This document shows positions 9,236-18,140 of a stretch of 56,386 nucleotides of DNA, in pieces. Under the pieces are notes generated by a model. That model made no database searches. It was not told the DNA's origin and saw only the letters and a list, made by a program, of their open reading frames with translations. Position 1 is the stretch's first letter, and every line of letters begins with the position of its first letter. The stretch comes from Corynebacterium variabile (lineage in GTDB: Bacteria; Actinomycetota; Actinomycetes; Mycobacteriales; Mycobacteriaceae). A program made the position numbers and the translations under genes. The stretch spans positions 1 to 56,386 of the forward strand of contig NZ_BJNT01000025.1 in the NCBI RefSeq assembly GCF_006539825.1. Direction: 5' to 3'.

Positions 9236-9658
9236 TCAGTCGTCGACGACGGAGACCGTCACGTCGATGTTTCCGCGGGTGGCGTTGGAGTAGGGGCAGA
9301 CCTGGTGCGCGGCATCGGCCAGGGTCTGTGCTTCCTGGGTCGGCATGCCGGGGATCGTGACCTCGAGGTGCACGCTGAGCTCGAATCCGCCGTTGCCGTC
9401 GGATCCGATGCCGACCCGGGTGCCCACCGAGCTGTCGGCCACGGAGACCTTCTTCGTTCGGGCGACCATCTGGAGAGCGGAATGGAAGCAGGCCGCATAG
9501 CCGGCAGCGAAGAGGAGCTCCGGGTTGGCACCGTCACCACTGCCCCCCATTTCGATGGGGACGGCGAGATCCAGGTCCAGGCGTCCGTCGGATGTTACGA
9601 CGTGGCCGTCGCGGCCGGCACCTGTGGCCAGTGCCTCTGCGGTGTAGAGCGGGGTCAT
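9236..9658 (-). CDS. ohr: Organic hydroperoxide resistance protein Ohr
   Basis: 140 residues from the ATG at 9658, preceded by AAAGGA. It carries the two redox cysteines of Ohr/OsmC thiol peroxidases: one in GYAACFHSAL near residue 60, the other in HQVCPYSNATRGN near residue 124, the ending that marks the Ohr subfamily. The enzyme reduces organic hydroperoxides with a lipoylated partner or similar dithiol. It starts 1 nt after the ohrR stop, so the pair is translated together and induced together. Confidence 0.95.
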   Translation of the reverse strand: MTPLYTAEALATGAGRDGHVVTSDGRLDLDLAVPIEMGGSGDGANPELLFAAGYAACFHSALQMVARTKKVSVADSSVGTRVGIGSDGNGGFELSVHLEVTIPGMPTQEAQTLADAAHQVCPYSNATRGNIDVTVSVVDD

Positions 9659-9659
9659 G

Positions 9660-10115
9660 TCAGTCCTTTCGGGTAGGTGTGTGTGGAGGGGCCGGTTCCT
9701 GACGGCCGAGTTGCCGCAGGCTCCGGATGAGCCTGCCGGCGGTGTCGTCATCAGGGACTCCCATCGCCGCCGCGACCTCGCGGGGAATCCCGGACAGGGG
9801 TTCCCGGAGTCCCTCACCCGCGTCCGTGAGCTCGATGTTGACCACCCGTTCGTCTTCCGGGGCGCGGTGCCGGCTGACGTAGCCCGCCTGTTCCAGACGC
9901 TTCACCAGGGGGGAGAGGGTGCCGGAATCCAGCTGCATCTCCTCCCCGAGTTCGCGGATGGTCCGGGGCCCCTGGTTCCAGAGGACGTAGAGCACCAGGT
10001 ACTGGGGGTACGTGAGGTTCCAGGGCTCGAGCAACTCCCGGTACGTGCGTGTGGTCTTACGGCTTGCGGAGTAGAGGGCGAAGCACAGCATGCGGTCGGT
10101 AGCTCCCATGCCCAT
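9660..10115 (-). CDS. ohrR: MarR-family peroxide-sensing repressor OhrR
   Basis: 151 residues from the ATG at 10115; ATGs at 10109 and 10130 are alternatives, and none has a clear ribosome binding site. The reactive N-terminal Cys of OhrR is in RMLCFALYSASR near residue 11, followed by LTYPQYLVLYVLW and a winged helix with LGEEMQLDSGTLSPLVKRLE. In the family, oxidation of this Cys by organic peroxides releases the protein from DNA. The perfect palindrome at 10135-10146 just upstream is its likely operator, giving self-regulation of the four-gene operon. Confidence 0.9.
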   Translation of the reverse strand: MGMGATDRMLCFALYSASRKTTRTYRELLEPWNLTYPQYLVLYVLWNQGPRTIRELGEEMQLDSGTLSPLVKRLEQAGYVSRHRAPEDERVVNIELTDAGEGLREPLSGIPREVAAAMGVPDDDTAGRLIRSLRQLGRQEPAPPHTPTRKD

Positions 10116-10134
10116 AACTATTGCACACATCTTA

Positions 10135-10146
10135 ATTGTGCACAAT
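10135..10146. promoter_or_regulatory. Probable OhrR operator
   Basis: A perfect 12-bp palindrome, ATTGTGCACAAT, 20 bp before the ohrR start, with a related half site ATTGCACA at 10120-10127. On the minus strand its end merges with a TAAGAT box that could be the promoter -10, so bound protein would block the operon. Assignment to OhrR is by position. Confidence 0.6.
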
Positions 10147-10311
10147 CCTCTGAAGGGATTTCGGTCCCTCGAGGTCGACCCGCGCGCGATGCGGCAACCG
10201 CGCCACCCCGGAATCAGCCTTGTACGGGCCAGGTACATGTCCCCGGACCGCAATGGGAACCGACACGCCCCTGACCCCACCGGACCGGGGCCCTCACGGC
10301 AGGGGCATGAC

Positions 10312-11301
10312 CTAACCGACCGAGCCCGGAAGGACGACCGCGAGAACCCCGGACAGGACCACGACGCGTGGCGAACTGCCGCTCACCCCGATGATCTGCT
10401 CGCCTTTCTCCCGCATCCGCCGGAGCACCTCGTGCACCTGCAGCTCCGGGTCAAGGACCAGCAACGGGCGGATAATACCCGCCTCACTGACCAGGGACGT
10501 CCGGTCCAGCGTGAGAGTGTCGCGGACATGGACGAAAGCGCCCGCGCCCACGAGGACGCGCATCTGACCCGAGGCGCGGGCGGCGTCCTGCACCTCACCG
10601 ACCGTCGCCGCAGCCGGCAGGACCGGAACAGACGCCCCGGGCAGCTCGCCCAGCGTCCGACGGGTCAGATCCAGTGCACCGATCACCCGGTCACGGTCCG
10701 CGGCATCCAGTGCACCGGTCTGCGCGGAGTGCTCCACGAGGTGACGCAGTGAATCGGCATCGTGCCCACCGGCGGCGGCACGGTCCACCGGTTCCACGCC
10801 TGACCAGCGCACCAGCCGGTTCGCCGCCCGGTTCATGGCGATCAGCAACGGTCGCAGCAACCACGCCAGCCCACGGGCGGGCACGGCGATCAGGCGCACC
10901 GCACGCTCCGGGAAGGCGATCGCCCAGGACTTCGGCGCCATCTCGCCGATGACCAGGTGCAGGAAGGTCACGACGAGCAGGGCGAGGATGAAGGAGACGG
11001 GGTAGGCGGCGGACGACGGCAGTCCCACCGCCTCGACCAGTGGCTTGATCCACGAGGAGACCGCCGGCTTGGTCACCGCACCGAGGGCGAAGGTCACCGC
11101 GGTGATGCCCAGCTGGGCGGCGGCGAGCATGACGGTGAGTTCGTCCATGCCGCGCAGGGCGGCGCGGGCGGAGAGCCGGATGGACGCCTGCTCCTCCAGC
11201 CGGTGCCGCTTCGCCCCCAGCAGGGCGAATTCGATCATGACGAAAAAGGCACTTGCCAGCAACAGTGCCAGGGTGACGAGGATGACGGTCACGGTGGTCA
11301 T
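10312..11301 (-). CDS. CNNM/CorC-type membrane protein (DUF21 plus CBS domains), second of pair
   Basis: 329 residues from the ATG at 11301, whose A is shared with the TGA of the upstream gene; a GTG at 11304 is also possible. The N-terminal half is a DUF21 transmembrane domain with SAFFVMIEFALLGAKRHRLEE and AAAQLGITAVTFALG. A shorter CBS-pair region follows, and the C-terminal CorC_HlyC domain seen in the partner is missing. Family members (CNNM, CorB, TlyC-type 'hemolysins') act in Mg2+ export or handling. It is coupled to its paralogue and the two may form a heterodimer. Confidence 0.85.
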   Translation of the reverse strand: MTTVTVILVTLALLLASAFFVMIEFALLGAKRHRLEEQASIRLSARAALRGMDELTVMLAAAQLGITAVTFALGAVTKPAVSSWIKPLVEAVGLPSSAAYPVSFILALLVVTFLHLVIGEMAPKSWAIAFPERAVRLIAVPARGLAWLLRPLLIAMNRAANRLVRWSGVEPVDRAAAGGHDADSLRHLVEHSAQTGALDAADRDRVIGALDLTRRTLGELPGASVPVLPAAATVGEVQDAARASGQMRVLVGAGAFVHVRDTLTLDRTSLVSEAGIIRPLLVLDPELQVHEVLRRMREKGEQIIGVSGSSPRVVVLSGVLAVVLPGSVG

Positions 11302-12665
11302 CACAGCTCCTCCGCGGGATCGACGGTCTCCACGGACTCCACGGACAGGGCCACCTCAGCGGGGACATGGCGCTCCACCGACCGGACCTCGGCGACGAGC
11401 ACACGGACCGGAACCTCGTCCAGGACGTCGCGGGGGTCGGCGGGCAGGGCGATACGCACCACGTCACCGACCTCCGGGAGGTCACCGGTGTGCTCGATGA
11501 CCAGACCTGCGAGTGTCTCGGCGTCCGACTCCGGCAGCAGGATCCCCAGCAGGCGGGCGACTTCGTCAAGGTGCTCGTCACCGGGTAGGACGCCGGGCAC
11601 CTCACCCTGCGTCCAGGCGACGGCGACCTTCTCGTCATGTTCGTCGGTGAGTTCACCGACGATCTCCTCGGCGAGATCCTCGGCGGTGAGGACGCCGGAT
11701 ACACCGCCGTACTCGTCGACGACGCACGCCAGCCGGTCATCACTTTCCACCAGCGCGACGAGGGCGTCCGGCAGGCTCATCGCCTCCGGCAGGACCACCG
11801 CATCCCGGACCAGGTCCACGACCGGGGACGCCGGATCCAGCCCTTCGGCCAGGACATCCTCCAGGTGCAGCACTCCGTGGAGGACCTCGGCGTCCCCGGT
11901 ACCGGAGACCACCGGGTAGCGGGTGTGCTCGACCGCCATACGTGCGCGGGCCCGGGCGACGGAGTCCGTGGCCGACAACTCACCGGTCTTCGACCTCGGC
12001 ACCATCGCATGCTCGACCGTGCGCTCCGGGAAGTCCAGGATGCGCTCGACGACGCCGGAGACGTCGGCGGGGAGGTCGCCGGAGGTGCGGGCGTCCGCCA
12101 CGATGCGTTCAAGCTCCCGTGGGGAGGCTGTCGAGTCGACGTCCTCCACCGGAGTGACGCCCACCAACTTCAACAGGGCGTTGGACGACCAGTCGAAGAA
12201 GGCGATGAGCGGGCCGAAGAGCTTCAGGTAGAGCGAGGTCGACCGGGCCAGGCCCAGCGCGAGGGGTTCCGGGGCGGCGATAGCCAGGTTCTTCGGGTAG
12301 AGCTCGGCGGCGATCATCTGCACGACCGTGGCGACGAGGAGGACCAGCAGGGCGATCGTCGCCGCGGAGACCCCGGTGAGGTCCGCGACCACGCCGCCGA
12401 TCAGCGGCTCAGCGAGTTCACCGACGAGCAGGCCGGTGACAGTGATGCCCAGCTGTGCGCCGGAGAGCATGAAGCTGGTGCGCCGGGTGACGGTCAGGGC
12501 GCGTGCGGCCCTGCGGTCCCCGGCGTCCGCCCGGGCGGCGAGGCGTGACCGGTCGACGGACATGTACGCGAATTCCTGGGCGACGAACCAGGCGTTCAGT
12601 GCGATGAGAATGAGAACGGCGAGGATGCCGGCGGTGAGTGCCGCAACTGCGGTGGCGGTACTCAC
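11301..12665 (-). CDS. CNNM/CorC-type membrane protein (DUF21, CBS pair, CorC_HlyC), first of pair
   Basis: 454 residues starting at a GTG; the frame is closed upstream by a TGA, so the start cannot be much earlier. The order is a DUF21 transmembrane domain (about 1-200) with NAWFVAQEFAYMSVDRSRL and SGAQLGITVTGLLVG, a CBS pair (about 210-330) including MVPRSKTGELSATD, VEHTRYPVV and DRLACVVDEYGGVSGVLT, and a CorC_HlyC tail. Probable role in divalent cation transport. A short leader peptide frame ends inside its start codon (12662-12685), and its own ribosome binding site is weak. Confidence 0.88.
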   Translation of the reverse strand: MSTATAVAALTAGILAVLILIALNAWFVAQEFAYMSVDRSRLAARADAGDRRAARALTVTRRTSFMLSGAQLGITVTGLLVGELAEPLIGGVVADLTGVSAATIALLVLLVATVVQMIAAELYPKNLAIAAPEPLALGLARSTSLYLKLFGPLIAFFDWSSNALLKLVGVTPVEDVDSTASPRELERIVADARTSGDLPADVSGVVERILDFPERTVEHAMVPRSKTGELSATDSVARARARMAVEHTRYPVVSGTGDAEVLHGVLHLEDVLAEGLDPASPVVDLVRDAVVLPEAMSLPDALVALVESDDRLACVVDEYGGVSGVLTAEDLAEEIVGELTDEHDEKVAVAWTQGEVPGVLPGDEHLDEVARLLGILLPESDAETLAGLVIEHTGDLPEVGDVVRIALPADPRDVLDEVPVRVLVAEVRSVERHVPAEVALSVESVETVDPAEEL

Positions 12666-12685
12666 CTGGGTTCACCATCGTCCAT
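12662..12685 (-). CDS. Candidate 7-residue leader peptide (MDDGEPR)
   Basis: An ATG at 12685 opens a 7-codon frame whose TGA overlaps the GTG start of the CNNM/CorC gene. AAGGAG lies upstream but 13 nt away, which is long. The acidic-plus-proline composition resembles the Mg2+-sensing leader peptides of other bacteria. A 7-bp-arm palindrome at 12677-12695 covers its start. This is a hypothesis from arrangement only. Confidence 0.3.
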   Translation of the reverse strand: MDDGEPR

Positions 12686-12695
12686 GGTGGACGAT
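12677..12695. repeat. Palindrome in the leader of the CNNM/CorC operon
   Basis: ATCGTCC and GGACGAT are separated by ATGGT. It could be an operator or a hairpin that hides the leader start codon. No known regulator motif is recognised. Confidence 0.4.
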
Positions 12696-12765
12696 CAACT
12701 CCTTGTGTAGGCGACGGTAGTGGTGAACGAAGTTTACACGATCTTTCCGCGTAGCCTCGGGTGCC

Positions 12766-13833
12766 ATGAGCGATCCTGTGCACCCCGACATCTACCGCGC
12801 CGCCGACACCCGCTACACGGGCACCGACGAGCACCCCGCTGTCCCCTACCGGCGCAGCGGCATCTCCGGTCTGAAACTGCCGGCCATCACCCTGGGCCTG
12901 TGGCACAACTTCGGCTCGGACCGTCCGCTGCAGAACCAGCGGGAGATCCTGCGCCACGCCTTCGACCGCGGTGTCACCCACTTCGACCTGGCCAACAACT
13001 ACGGACCCGTCCCGGGTGCCGCGGAGGAGAACTTCGGGCGGATCATGGCGTCCGACTTCCGGCCCTACCGCGATGAACTGCTGATCTCCTCCAAGGCCGG
13101 CTGGATCATGCAGGACGGCCCCTACGGTTTTGGCGGGTCGCGGAAGTACCTCGTGGCCAGCTGTGACGCGTCACTGAAGCGCATGGGCCTGGACTACGTC
13201 GACATCTTCTACCACCACCGACCGGACCCGGAGACCCCGGTGGAGGAGACCGTCGCCGCCCTGGACCACATCGTGCGGTCCGGCCGGGCCCTCTACGTCG
13301 GCATCAGCTCCTACTCCCCCGAGCTCACCCGGCAGGCCCAGGCGATCGCGAAAGACCTGGGGACGCCGCTGCTCATCCACCAGCCGAGCTACTCGATGTT
13401 CAACCGGTGGATCGAGGACGAGCTGCTGGCGACCTGCGCCGACCAGGGCATGGGCGTGATCGCCTTCTCCGCTCTGGCACAGGGACTGCTCACCGACCGG
13501 TACCTCAACGGGGTGCCGGAGGATTCCCGCCTGGGACGCCACAACATGGACACCGGGTTCCTCACCGACGACACCCTGCTCGCCATCCGCGCGCTCAACG
13601 ACATCGCCGCCGGTCGCGGGCAGACGCTCGCCCAGATGGCGATCGCCTGGGTGCTGCGCCGCCCGGAGGTCACCAGTGCGCTGATCGGGGCGTCCTCCGT
13701 GGAGCAGCTCGATGACTCCCTGGACGCGCTGAAGAACCTCGACTTCACGGATACTGAGCTCACGGAGATCGACCGGTACGCGGTCGACCGTGGCATCAAC
13801 CAGTGGGCGAAGGCGACGGACTCGACGCGGTAG
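12766..13833 (+). CDS. Aldo/keto reductase, YghZ-like
   Basis: 355 residues with the aldo/keto reductase barrel. The catalytic set is visible: Asp and Tyr in HFDLANNYGP near residue 69, Lys in LLISSKAGW near residue 109, and His in IFYHHRPD near residue 149. The C-terminal NADPH-binding stretch reads ALIGASSVEQLDDSL. The N-terminal PYRRSGISGLKLPAITLGLWHNFG and the length fit the YghZ (L-glyceraldehyde-3-phosphate reductase) group, which detoxifies small aldehydes. A TAGCCT box ends 8 nt before the ATG, suggesting a leaderless mRNA. The gene stands alone, divergent from the CNNM pair. Confidence 0.88.
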   Translation: MSDPVHPDIYRAADTRYTGTDEHPAVPYRRSGISGLKLPAITLGLWHNFGSDRPLQNQREILRHAFDRGVTHFDLANNYGPVPGAAEENFGRIMASDFRPYRDELLISSKAGWIMQDGPYGFGGSRKYLVASCDASLKRMGLDYVDIFYHHRPDPETPVEETVAALDHIVRSGRALYVGISSYSPELTRQAQAIAKDLGTPLLIHQPSYSMFNRWIEDELLATCADQGMGVIAFSALAQGLLTDRYLNGVPEDSRLGRHNMDTGFLTDDTLLAIRALNDIAAGRGQTLAQMAIAWVLRRPEVTSALIGASSVEQLDDSLDALKNLDFTDTELTEIDRYAVDRGINQWAKATDSTR

Positions 13834-13885
13834 TCGACGACGCAGGGCTGGTGATTCTCAGGGAGAGTGGGGCACTATTACTCCC

Positions 13886-14185
13886 ATGCGTAGAATCCTC
13901 CTGTCCCTGACCGTCGCCGTCGGCATCGCCGCCGGCACAGCGGCCCCCGCCGTCGCCCAGGGAGCGACCTCGTCGAGCACTGACCTGCCGGGGATCATCG
14001 GCAGCTCCGACCCGATCTTCACGGAGGGGCCTCTCGGCTCCCTCTTCACGGACGCCGACTACTCCCCGTTCCTTGTCGCCACGCTGGCTGCCGGTGCCGG
14101 TGCGGCAGGGGTCACCTGGGCTGTCCAGCAGCGCCTCATCGCGAATCCGCTGCCCGGCATCATCCCGGGCCCGCCGGCCCGGTAG
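13886..14185 (+). CDS. Small exported or membrane protein, unknown function
   Basis: 99 residues from the ATG at 13886. Residues 1-25 are a signal peptide ending AAPAVAQ with an Ala-X-Ala cleavage site. A Ser/Gly/Pro-rich stretch follows, then one hydrophobic segment (FLVATLAAGAGAAGVTWAV, near residue 66) and a Pro-rich tail. No family is recognised. The layout, short secreted spacer then one membrane anchor, resembles the unrelated-looking protein at 27224-27526. Confidence 0.6.
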   Translation: MRRILLSLTVAVGIAAGTAAPAVAQGATSSSTDLPGIIGSSDPIFTEGPLGSLFTDADYSPFLVATLAAGAGAAGVTWAVQQRLIANPLPGIIPGPPAR

Positions 14186-14211
14186 CCGCGGCAGACCCGA
14201 CAAGCACAGAC

Positions 14212-14748
14212 CTACCGGCCGAAGTTCTCCACGATCGCGGCATTGAAGGCGTCGACATCGGCCTTGGTGCGCGAAGTGATGAGCAGACCCGCTCCCCCGT
14301 CGTCGATGCAGACCTCCTCGTCGACCCAGGTCGCGCCGGCATTGACCAGGTCGGTGCGCAGGGTCGGTGACGAGGTGAGGGTGCGGCCGGTCACGGCGTC
14401 CGCGTCGGTGAGAATCCAGGCGCCGTGACAGATGGCGGCGATCGGCTTACCCGCCGTCGCCATGCCGCGGACCAGCTCGACGGCATGCTCATCGAGGCGC
14501 AGCTGGTCGGCGTTGCTGACACCGCCGGGCAGGATGAGCCCGCCGAAAGACGCGGCGTCCGCGTCGGCGGTGATCATGTCCGGGGTGAAAGCGGTTCCGC
14601 GCTTACCGGTGATGATGCTGTCCTGAGGCGCGACAATGAGGACGCGGCCGCCAGCCTGTTCCACGGCGTGCTTCGCCTGGCTGACTTCCGTGTCCTCGAA
14701 GCCGGTGGTGGCCAGGATCGCGATGGTCCACTTACTGAGATCGCTCAT
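14212..14748 (-). CDS. DJ-1/PfpI family protein (class I amidotransferase-like)
   Basis: 178 residues with the DJ-1/PfpI fold. The nucleophile elbow is AICHGAW with the Cys near residue 108; the upstream acidic residue is in ATTGFEDTEV near residue 14. YhbO/PfpI relatives are described as stress-protective glyoxalases, deglycases or peptidases, so the exact reaction is open. A TACCAT box ends 8 nt before the ATG, indicating a leaderless mRNA. It is convergent with the small exported protein and follows the aldehyde dehydrogenase gene. Confidence 0.88.
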   Translation of the reverse strand: MSDLSKWTIAILATTGFEDTEVSQAKHAVEQAGGRVLIVAPQDSIITGKRGTAFTPDMITADADAASFGGLILPGGVSNADQLRLDEHAVELVRGMATAGKPIAAICHGAWILTDADAVTGRTLTSSPTLRTDLVNAGATWVDEEVCIDDGGAGLLITSRTKADVDAFNAAIVENFGR

Positions 14749-14865
14749 GCCACCTGATGGTACGCCCGAGTCCCGTGATTCCCATCACCAGACTCCGTAA
14801 CCGTCGCCCCGGACACACCCGCACACGGGGGCCGGGGCAGGAACAGGCGGGGACCGGGCAGTTGA

Positions 14866-16407
14866 TCAGAAGAGACCGTTGGGGTTCTCGTCGTAGGACC
14901 AGAGCAGGTTCTTCGTCTGCTGGTAGTGGTCCAGCATCATCAGGTGGGTCTCGCGACCGATACCGGACTTCTTGTAGCCGCCGAAAGCCGCGTGCGCCGG
15001 GTAGGAGTGGTAGTTGTTCACCCACACACGACCGGACTGGATGGCGCGTCCCGCCTGGTAGGCGGTCCGGCCGTCACGGGCCCAGACGCCGGCGCCGAGG
15101 CCGTAGTCGGTGTCGTTGGCGATCGCGATGGCGTCGTCGAAGTCCTGGAAGGTGGTGACGGCGAGGACCGGGCCGAAGATCTCCTCCTGGAAGCAACGCA
15201 TGTTGTTGCTGCCTTTGAGGACGGTCGGCTCGACGTAGAAGCCGTTCTCCAGGCCGTCGACGGTACGGACGCTGCCGCCGATGAGCACCTCGGCACCCTC
15301 CTCAGGGCCGGACTTGAGGTAGCTGGAGATCTTGTCCATCTGCTCCAGGGAGGCCTGGGCACCGATCATGGTCTCGGGATCCAGCGGGTTACCGACCTTG
15401 ACCTGGCGGACGCGCTCGACGGCGAGCTCGAGGAACTCGTCGGCGATGGACTCCTGGACCAGTGCGCGGGACGGGCAGGTGCAGACCTCACCCTGGTTGA
15501 GGGCGAACATCGAGAAGCCCTCGAGGGTCTTCTGACGGAAAGAGTCGTCGGCGTCCATGACGTCACCGAAGAAGATGTTCGGGGACTTGCCGCCGAGCTC
15601 CAGGGTGACCGGGATGAGCTTCTCGGCGACAGCCTTGTTGATGATCTTGCCGACCTCTGTGGAACCGGTGAAGGCGATCTTGTCGATGCGGTCCGAGGCG
15701 GTCAGAGCCGCGCCGGTCTCCTCGCCGAGGCCATTGACGATGTTGAGGACGCCGTCGGGAAGCAGGTCGGCGATGAGCTCGGCGACCACGAGGATGGACG
15801 CCGGGGTCTGCTCGGCCGGCTTGAGGACGATCGCGTTACCGGCGGCCAGTGCGGGGCAGATCTTCCACGCCGCCATGAGGATCGGGAAGTTCCAGGGGAT
15901 GATCTGGGCAACGACACCCAGCGGCTCGTGGAAGTGGTAGGCGACGGTGTTCTCGTCGATCTGGGAGAGGTGGCCTTCCTGGGCGCGGAGCGCACCGGCG
16001 TAGTACCGGAAGTGGTCCACGGCCAGGGGCAGGTCGGCGGCGAGGGTCTCACGGACCGGCTTGCCGTTGTCCCAGGTCTCCGCGACGGCGAGCATCTCGA
16101 GGTTCTCCTCGAGGGCATCGGCGATCTTCAGCAGGATGCGGGACCGCTCCTGGACGCTGGTCTTCCCCCAGGCGGGTGCGGCGGCGTGGGCGGCGTCGAG
16201 GGCCTTCTCCACGTCCGCGGCCTTCGAGCGGGGGACCTCGCAGAAGACCTTGCCGTCGACGGGGCTGATGTTCTCCATGTACTGGCCGTCAGCGGGCTCG
16301 ACCCACTGGCCGCCGATGAAGTTGCCGTAGCGGGGCTTGAACGAGATGAGGGATCCCTCGGTGCCGGGTGCTGCGTAGACGTTGCTGCCCTGTGCGGTGA
16401 TGGTCAT
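14866..16407 (-). CDS. NAD-dependent aldehyde dehydrogenase (acetaldehyde dehydrogenase type)
   Basis: 513 residues of a complete ALDH. The catalytic Glu is in [13 protein letters not shown] near residue 267 and the nucleophile in [11 protein letters not shown] near residue 310; the cofactor site includes IIPWNFP and FTGSTEVG. The ending ([10 protein letters not shown]) and the CTCPSR motif fit ExaC/AcoD-type acetaldehyde dehydrogenases that oxidise acetaldehyde to acetate in ethanol use; C. glutamicum has a similar Ald. GGAGGT lies 10 nt before the ATG. A TATAGT box about 98 nt upstream may be the promoter, leaving a leader with an imperfect hairpin. Confidence 0.92.
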   Translation of the reverse strand: MTITAQGSNVYAAPGTEGSLISFKPRYGNFIGGQWVEPADGQYMENISPVDGKVFCEVPRSKAADVEKALDAAHAAAPAWGKTSVQERSRILLKIADALEENLEMLAVAETWDNGKPVRETLAADLPLAVDHFRYYAGALRAQEGHLSQIDENTVAYHFHEPLGVVAQIIPWNFPILMAAWKICPALAAGNAIVLKPAEQTPASILVVAELIADLLPDGVLNIVNGLGEETGAALTASDRIDKIAFTGSTEVGKIINKAVAEKLIPVTLELGGKSPNIFFGDVMDADDSFRQKTLEGFSMFALNQGEVCTCPSRALVQESIADEFLELAVERVRQVKVGNPLDPETMIGAQASLEQMDKISSYLKSGPEEGAEVLIGGSVRTVDGLENGFYVEPTVLKGSNNMRCFQEEIFGPVLAVTTFQDFDDAIAIANDTDYGLGAGVWARDGRTAYQAGRAIQSGRVWVNNYHSYPAHAAFGGYKKSGIGRETHLMMLDHYQQTKNLLWSYDENPNGLF

Positions 16408-16659
16408 GAGACTGGCTACCTCCGTGGTGGACCGGGCTTCTCCCGGGTCGACTGATGATGGATTGCGTGACCCAACCTATCGGGAGTTGTGTGTGATGGC
16501 GACCACTATAAGTTCATATACTCGCCGCCGTCACACAGCTTCACCTATCGCCGCAGGACGCCGCCCCTTAACTGTCAAGTTGGCAAAAGAACACCCCGTC
16601 AGGCCTTCCCGGAACGGGGGCGACTTGCGGGGGTGAGGCAGGGGTTGCGCAGCAGAGAC

Positions 16660-17106
16660 CTACGCAGCCTTCCGCCGGGCGAGGATGAGGTGGTCCAGGC
16701 TGTAGCGACCGCCGGCCACCGCGCCGACCAGGGCGGCACCTGCAGCAAGGACGAGGACCAGCTCGTAACCGCCGGCGTCGACGAAGATGGTGCCAGCGTC
16801 GGAGTGGACGAACCACCAGGCACCGATCATGTCGATGACCACCAGCACCGCGACCACCGGAGTGAACAGGCCGACGATGAGGAGGATGCCGCCGACCAGC
16901 TCCACGGTCGCCGCGAAGATCGCGGCCGCGGTAGCCGCCGGAACGTCCATCGACTCGAAGAAGGTCGAGGTGCCGTCAATGGTGTTGGTGAAGAACTTCT
17001 GCCAACCGTGGGCCAGGAGGGTCACACCCACGGCAACCCGGGCAATGAGGATGACGATGTCAGAGGTGGTACGGGAGAAGGTGTCGGTCCCGGTGGCGGA
17101 AGCCAT
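16660..17106 (-). CDS. DoxX family membrane protein
   Basis: 148 residues with four membrane helices. The family pattern is seen as ILIARVAVGVTLLAHGWQKF near residue 19 and AAIFAATVELVGGILLIVGLFTPVVA near residue 60. DoxX proteins in actinobacteria act in membrane redox homeostasis together with oxidoreductases. GAAAGGAC precedes the ATG. A perfect RosR-type operator (17158-17175) overlaps a TTGACA-N18-TAGGGT promoter upstream, so the gene is probably repressed by a redox-sensing MarR protein and derepressed by oxidants. Confidence 0.88.
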   Translation of the reverse strand: MASATGTDTFSRTTSDIVILIARVAVGVTLLAHGWQKFFTNTIDGTSTFFESMDVPAATAAAIFAATVELVGGILLIVGLFTPVVAVLVVIDMIGAWWFVHSDAGTIFVDAGGYELVLVLAAGAALVGAVAGGRYSLDHLILARRKAA

Positions 17107-17157
17107 GGCGTCCTTTCAGAAAGTAAGTAATGAACGGAGACCACCCTAGGGCCGCAA

Positions 17158-17175
17158 TTGTTGACGTGTCAACTA
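17158..17175. promoter_or_regulatory. RosR-like operator upstream of doxX
   Basis: TTGTTGACGTGTCAACTA matches at every position the consensus I recall for C. glutamicum RosR (TTGTTGAYRYRTCAACWA). On the minus strand it contains the -35 hexamer TTGACA, with TAGGGT 18 nt downstream, so binding would exclude RNA polymerase. Confidence 0.75.
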
Positions 17176-17208
17176 TGTGTCTGTCGTGTCACACCCCGGA
17201 ACTTCCGG

Positions 17209-18015
17209 TCAGAGTTTTCCGACGCGCACCGTCACCGGCCACGACACCTGCCGCGGGCGCCCGTTGTCACCCCAGATCCGCACGATGTCGGCGCTGAAGT
17301 TCTGGAAGAGGTCCGCCCTGCCCGCCTCCTCGGCCTTACGCACCGCCGACCACGTGCCGATGTACCCGAGGAATCCCTCCGGATCGAGGTCACGGTCGAT
17401 GCTGAGCTCCGGTGCATCCAGCTCCTCGAAGGGGAAGTCGATGGTGCGGTAGCCCTCGTCGACGTAGCGTCGTTCCGGATCCCAGAACGGGCCGATCTCG
17501 TCGTAGTAGAACCGGCCGAACCGCTCCTGGAGTTCCGCGTCCGCGATGCGCAGCACGCCGTAGCTGACCAGGGCGATCAGCGCTCCCGGCGCGGCGATGC
17601 GGCGGGCCTCGGCGTAGAACTCCGGCAGATTGAACCAGTGCGCCGACTGCGCCGCAGTGACCAGGTCCACCGTGCCGTCGGCCACCGGGAGGTTCTCGGC
17701 GCGTCCGACCTCGTAGGTCACATTGGGCTTCGCCGTGGCCGCCCCGATCTGCGACTCACTGGGGTCGAAGGCCAGCACCCTGTCGAAATTGTCCGCGAGC
17801 TGGGTGGACAGCTGACCGGTGCCGCAGCCCACGTCCACCGCGGTACCGGTCGAGGGAGCGAGACCGGCGAGGAAGGCCGAGACCTGCGTCGGGTACTCCG
17901 GGCGGTAGGTCGCGTACTCGGCGCCGCCGGTGAACCAGTTGCTGGGGACGTTCGCGGCGCCCGAGGTCTCCGAGGCGTTGCCGGAGGTGGGACCGTTGGC
18001 GGGTGAGTCAGTCAT
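17209..18015 (-). CDS. Class I SAM-dependent methyltransferase
   Basis: 268 residues from the ATG at 18015. The SAM site motif I reads GTAVDVGCGTGQL near residue 48, followed by an acidic strand end (VLAFDPSESQI) and AAQSAHWFN, the pattern of UbiE/MenG-like and trans-aconitate-like methyltransferases. The substrate is unknown. A TACGCT box ends 6 nt before the ATG and there is no ribosome binding site, so the mRNA is probably leaderless. It is divergent from the ferredoxin-reductase-like gene. Confidence 0.87.
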   Translation of the reverse strand: MTDSPANGPTSGNASETSGAANVPSNWFTGGAEYATYRPEYPTQVSAFLAGLAPSTGTAVDVGCGTGQLSTQLADNFDRVLAFDPSESQIGAATAKPNVTYEVGRAENLPVADGTVDLVTAAQSAHWFNLPEFYAEARRIAAPGALIALVSYGVLRIADAELQERFGRFYYDEIGPFWDPERRYVDEGYRTIDFPFEELDAPELSIDRDLDPEGFLGYIGTWSAVRKAEEAGRADLFQNFSADIVRIWGDNGRPRQVSWPVTVRVGKL

Positions 18016-18127
18016 GCCGCCAGCGTACCGGTGGCTTCGACGAGGTGAGCACCGCACGCGGTGTCACCGTGCCGACCCAGTCAACCGGCCCTGTCCGCAG
18101 GGGCTGATTCCACGTCCGGGTCACGCG

Positions 18128-18133
18128 TAGCCT
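18128..18133 (+). promoter_or_regulatory. -10 box of a leaderless promoter (flavoprotein gene)
   Basis: TAGCCT ends exactly 7 nt before the ATG at 18141, placing the transcription start at or next to the start codon. No ribosome binding site is present. Confidence 0.55.
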
Positions 18134-18140
18134 CGGAACT

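Noticed and set aside
16420..16446. Hairpin in the aldehyde dehydrogenase leader as a riboswitch
   Set aside because: The stem is short and imperfect and matches no known riboswitch core.
14926..16455. A 509-codon plus-strand frame opposite aldehyde dehydrogenase
   Set aside because: Shadow frame; catalytic ALDH motifs are all on the minus strand.
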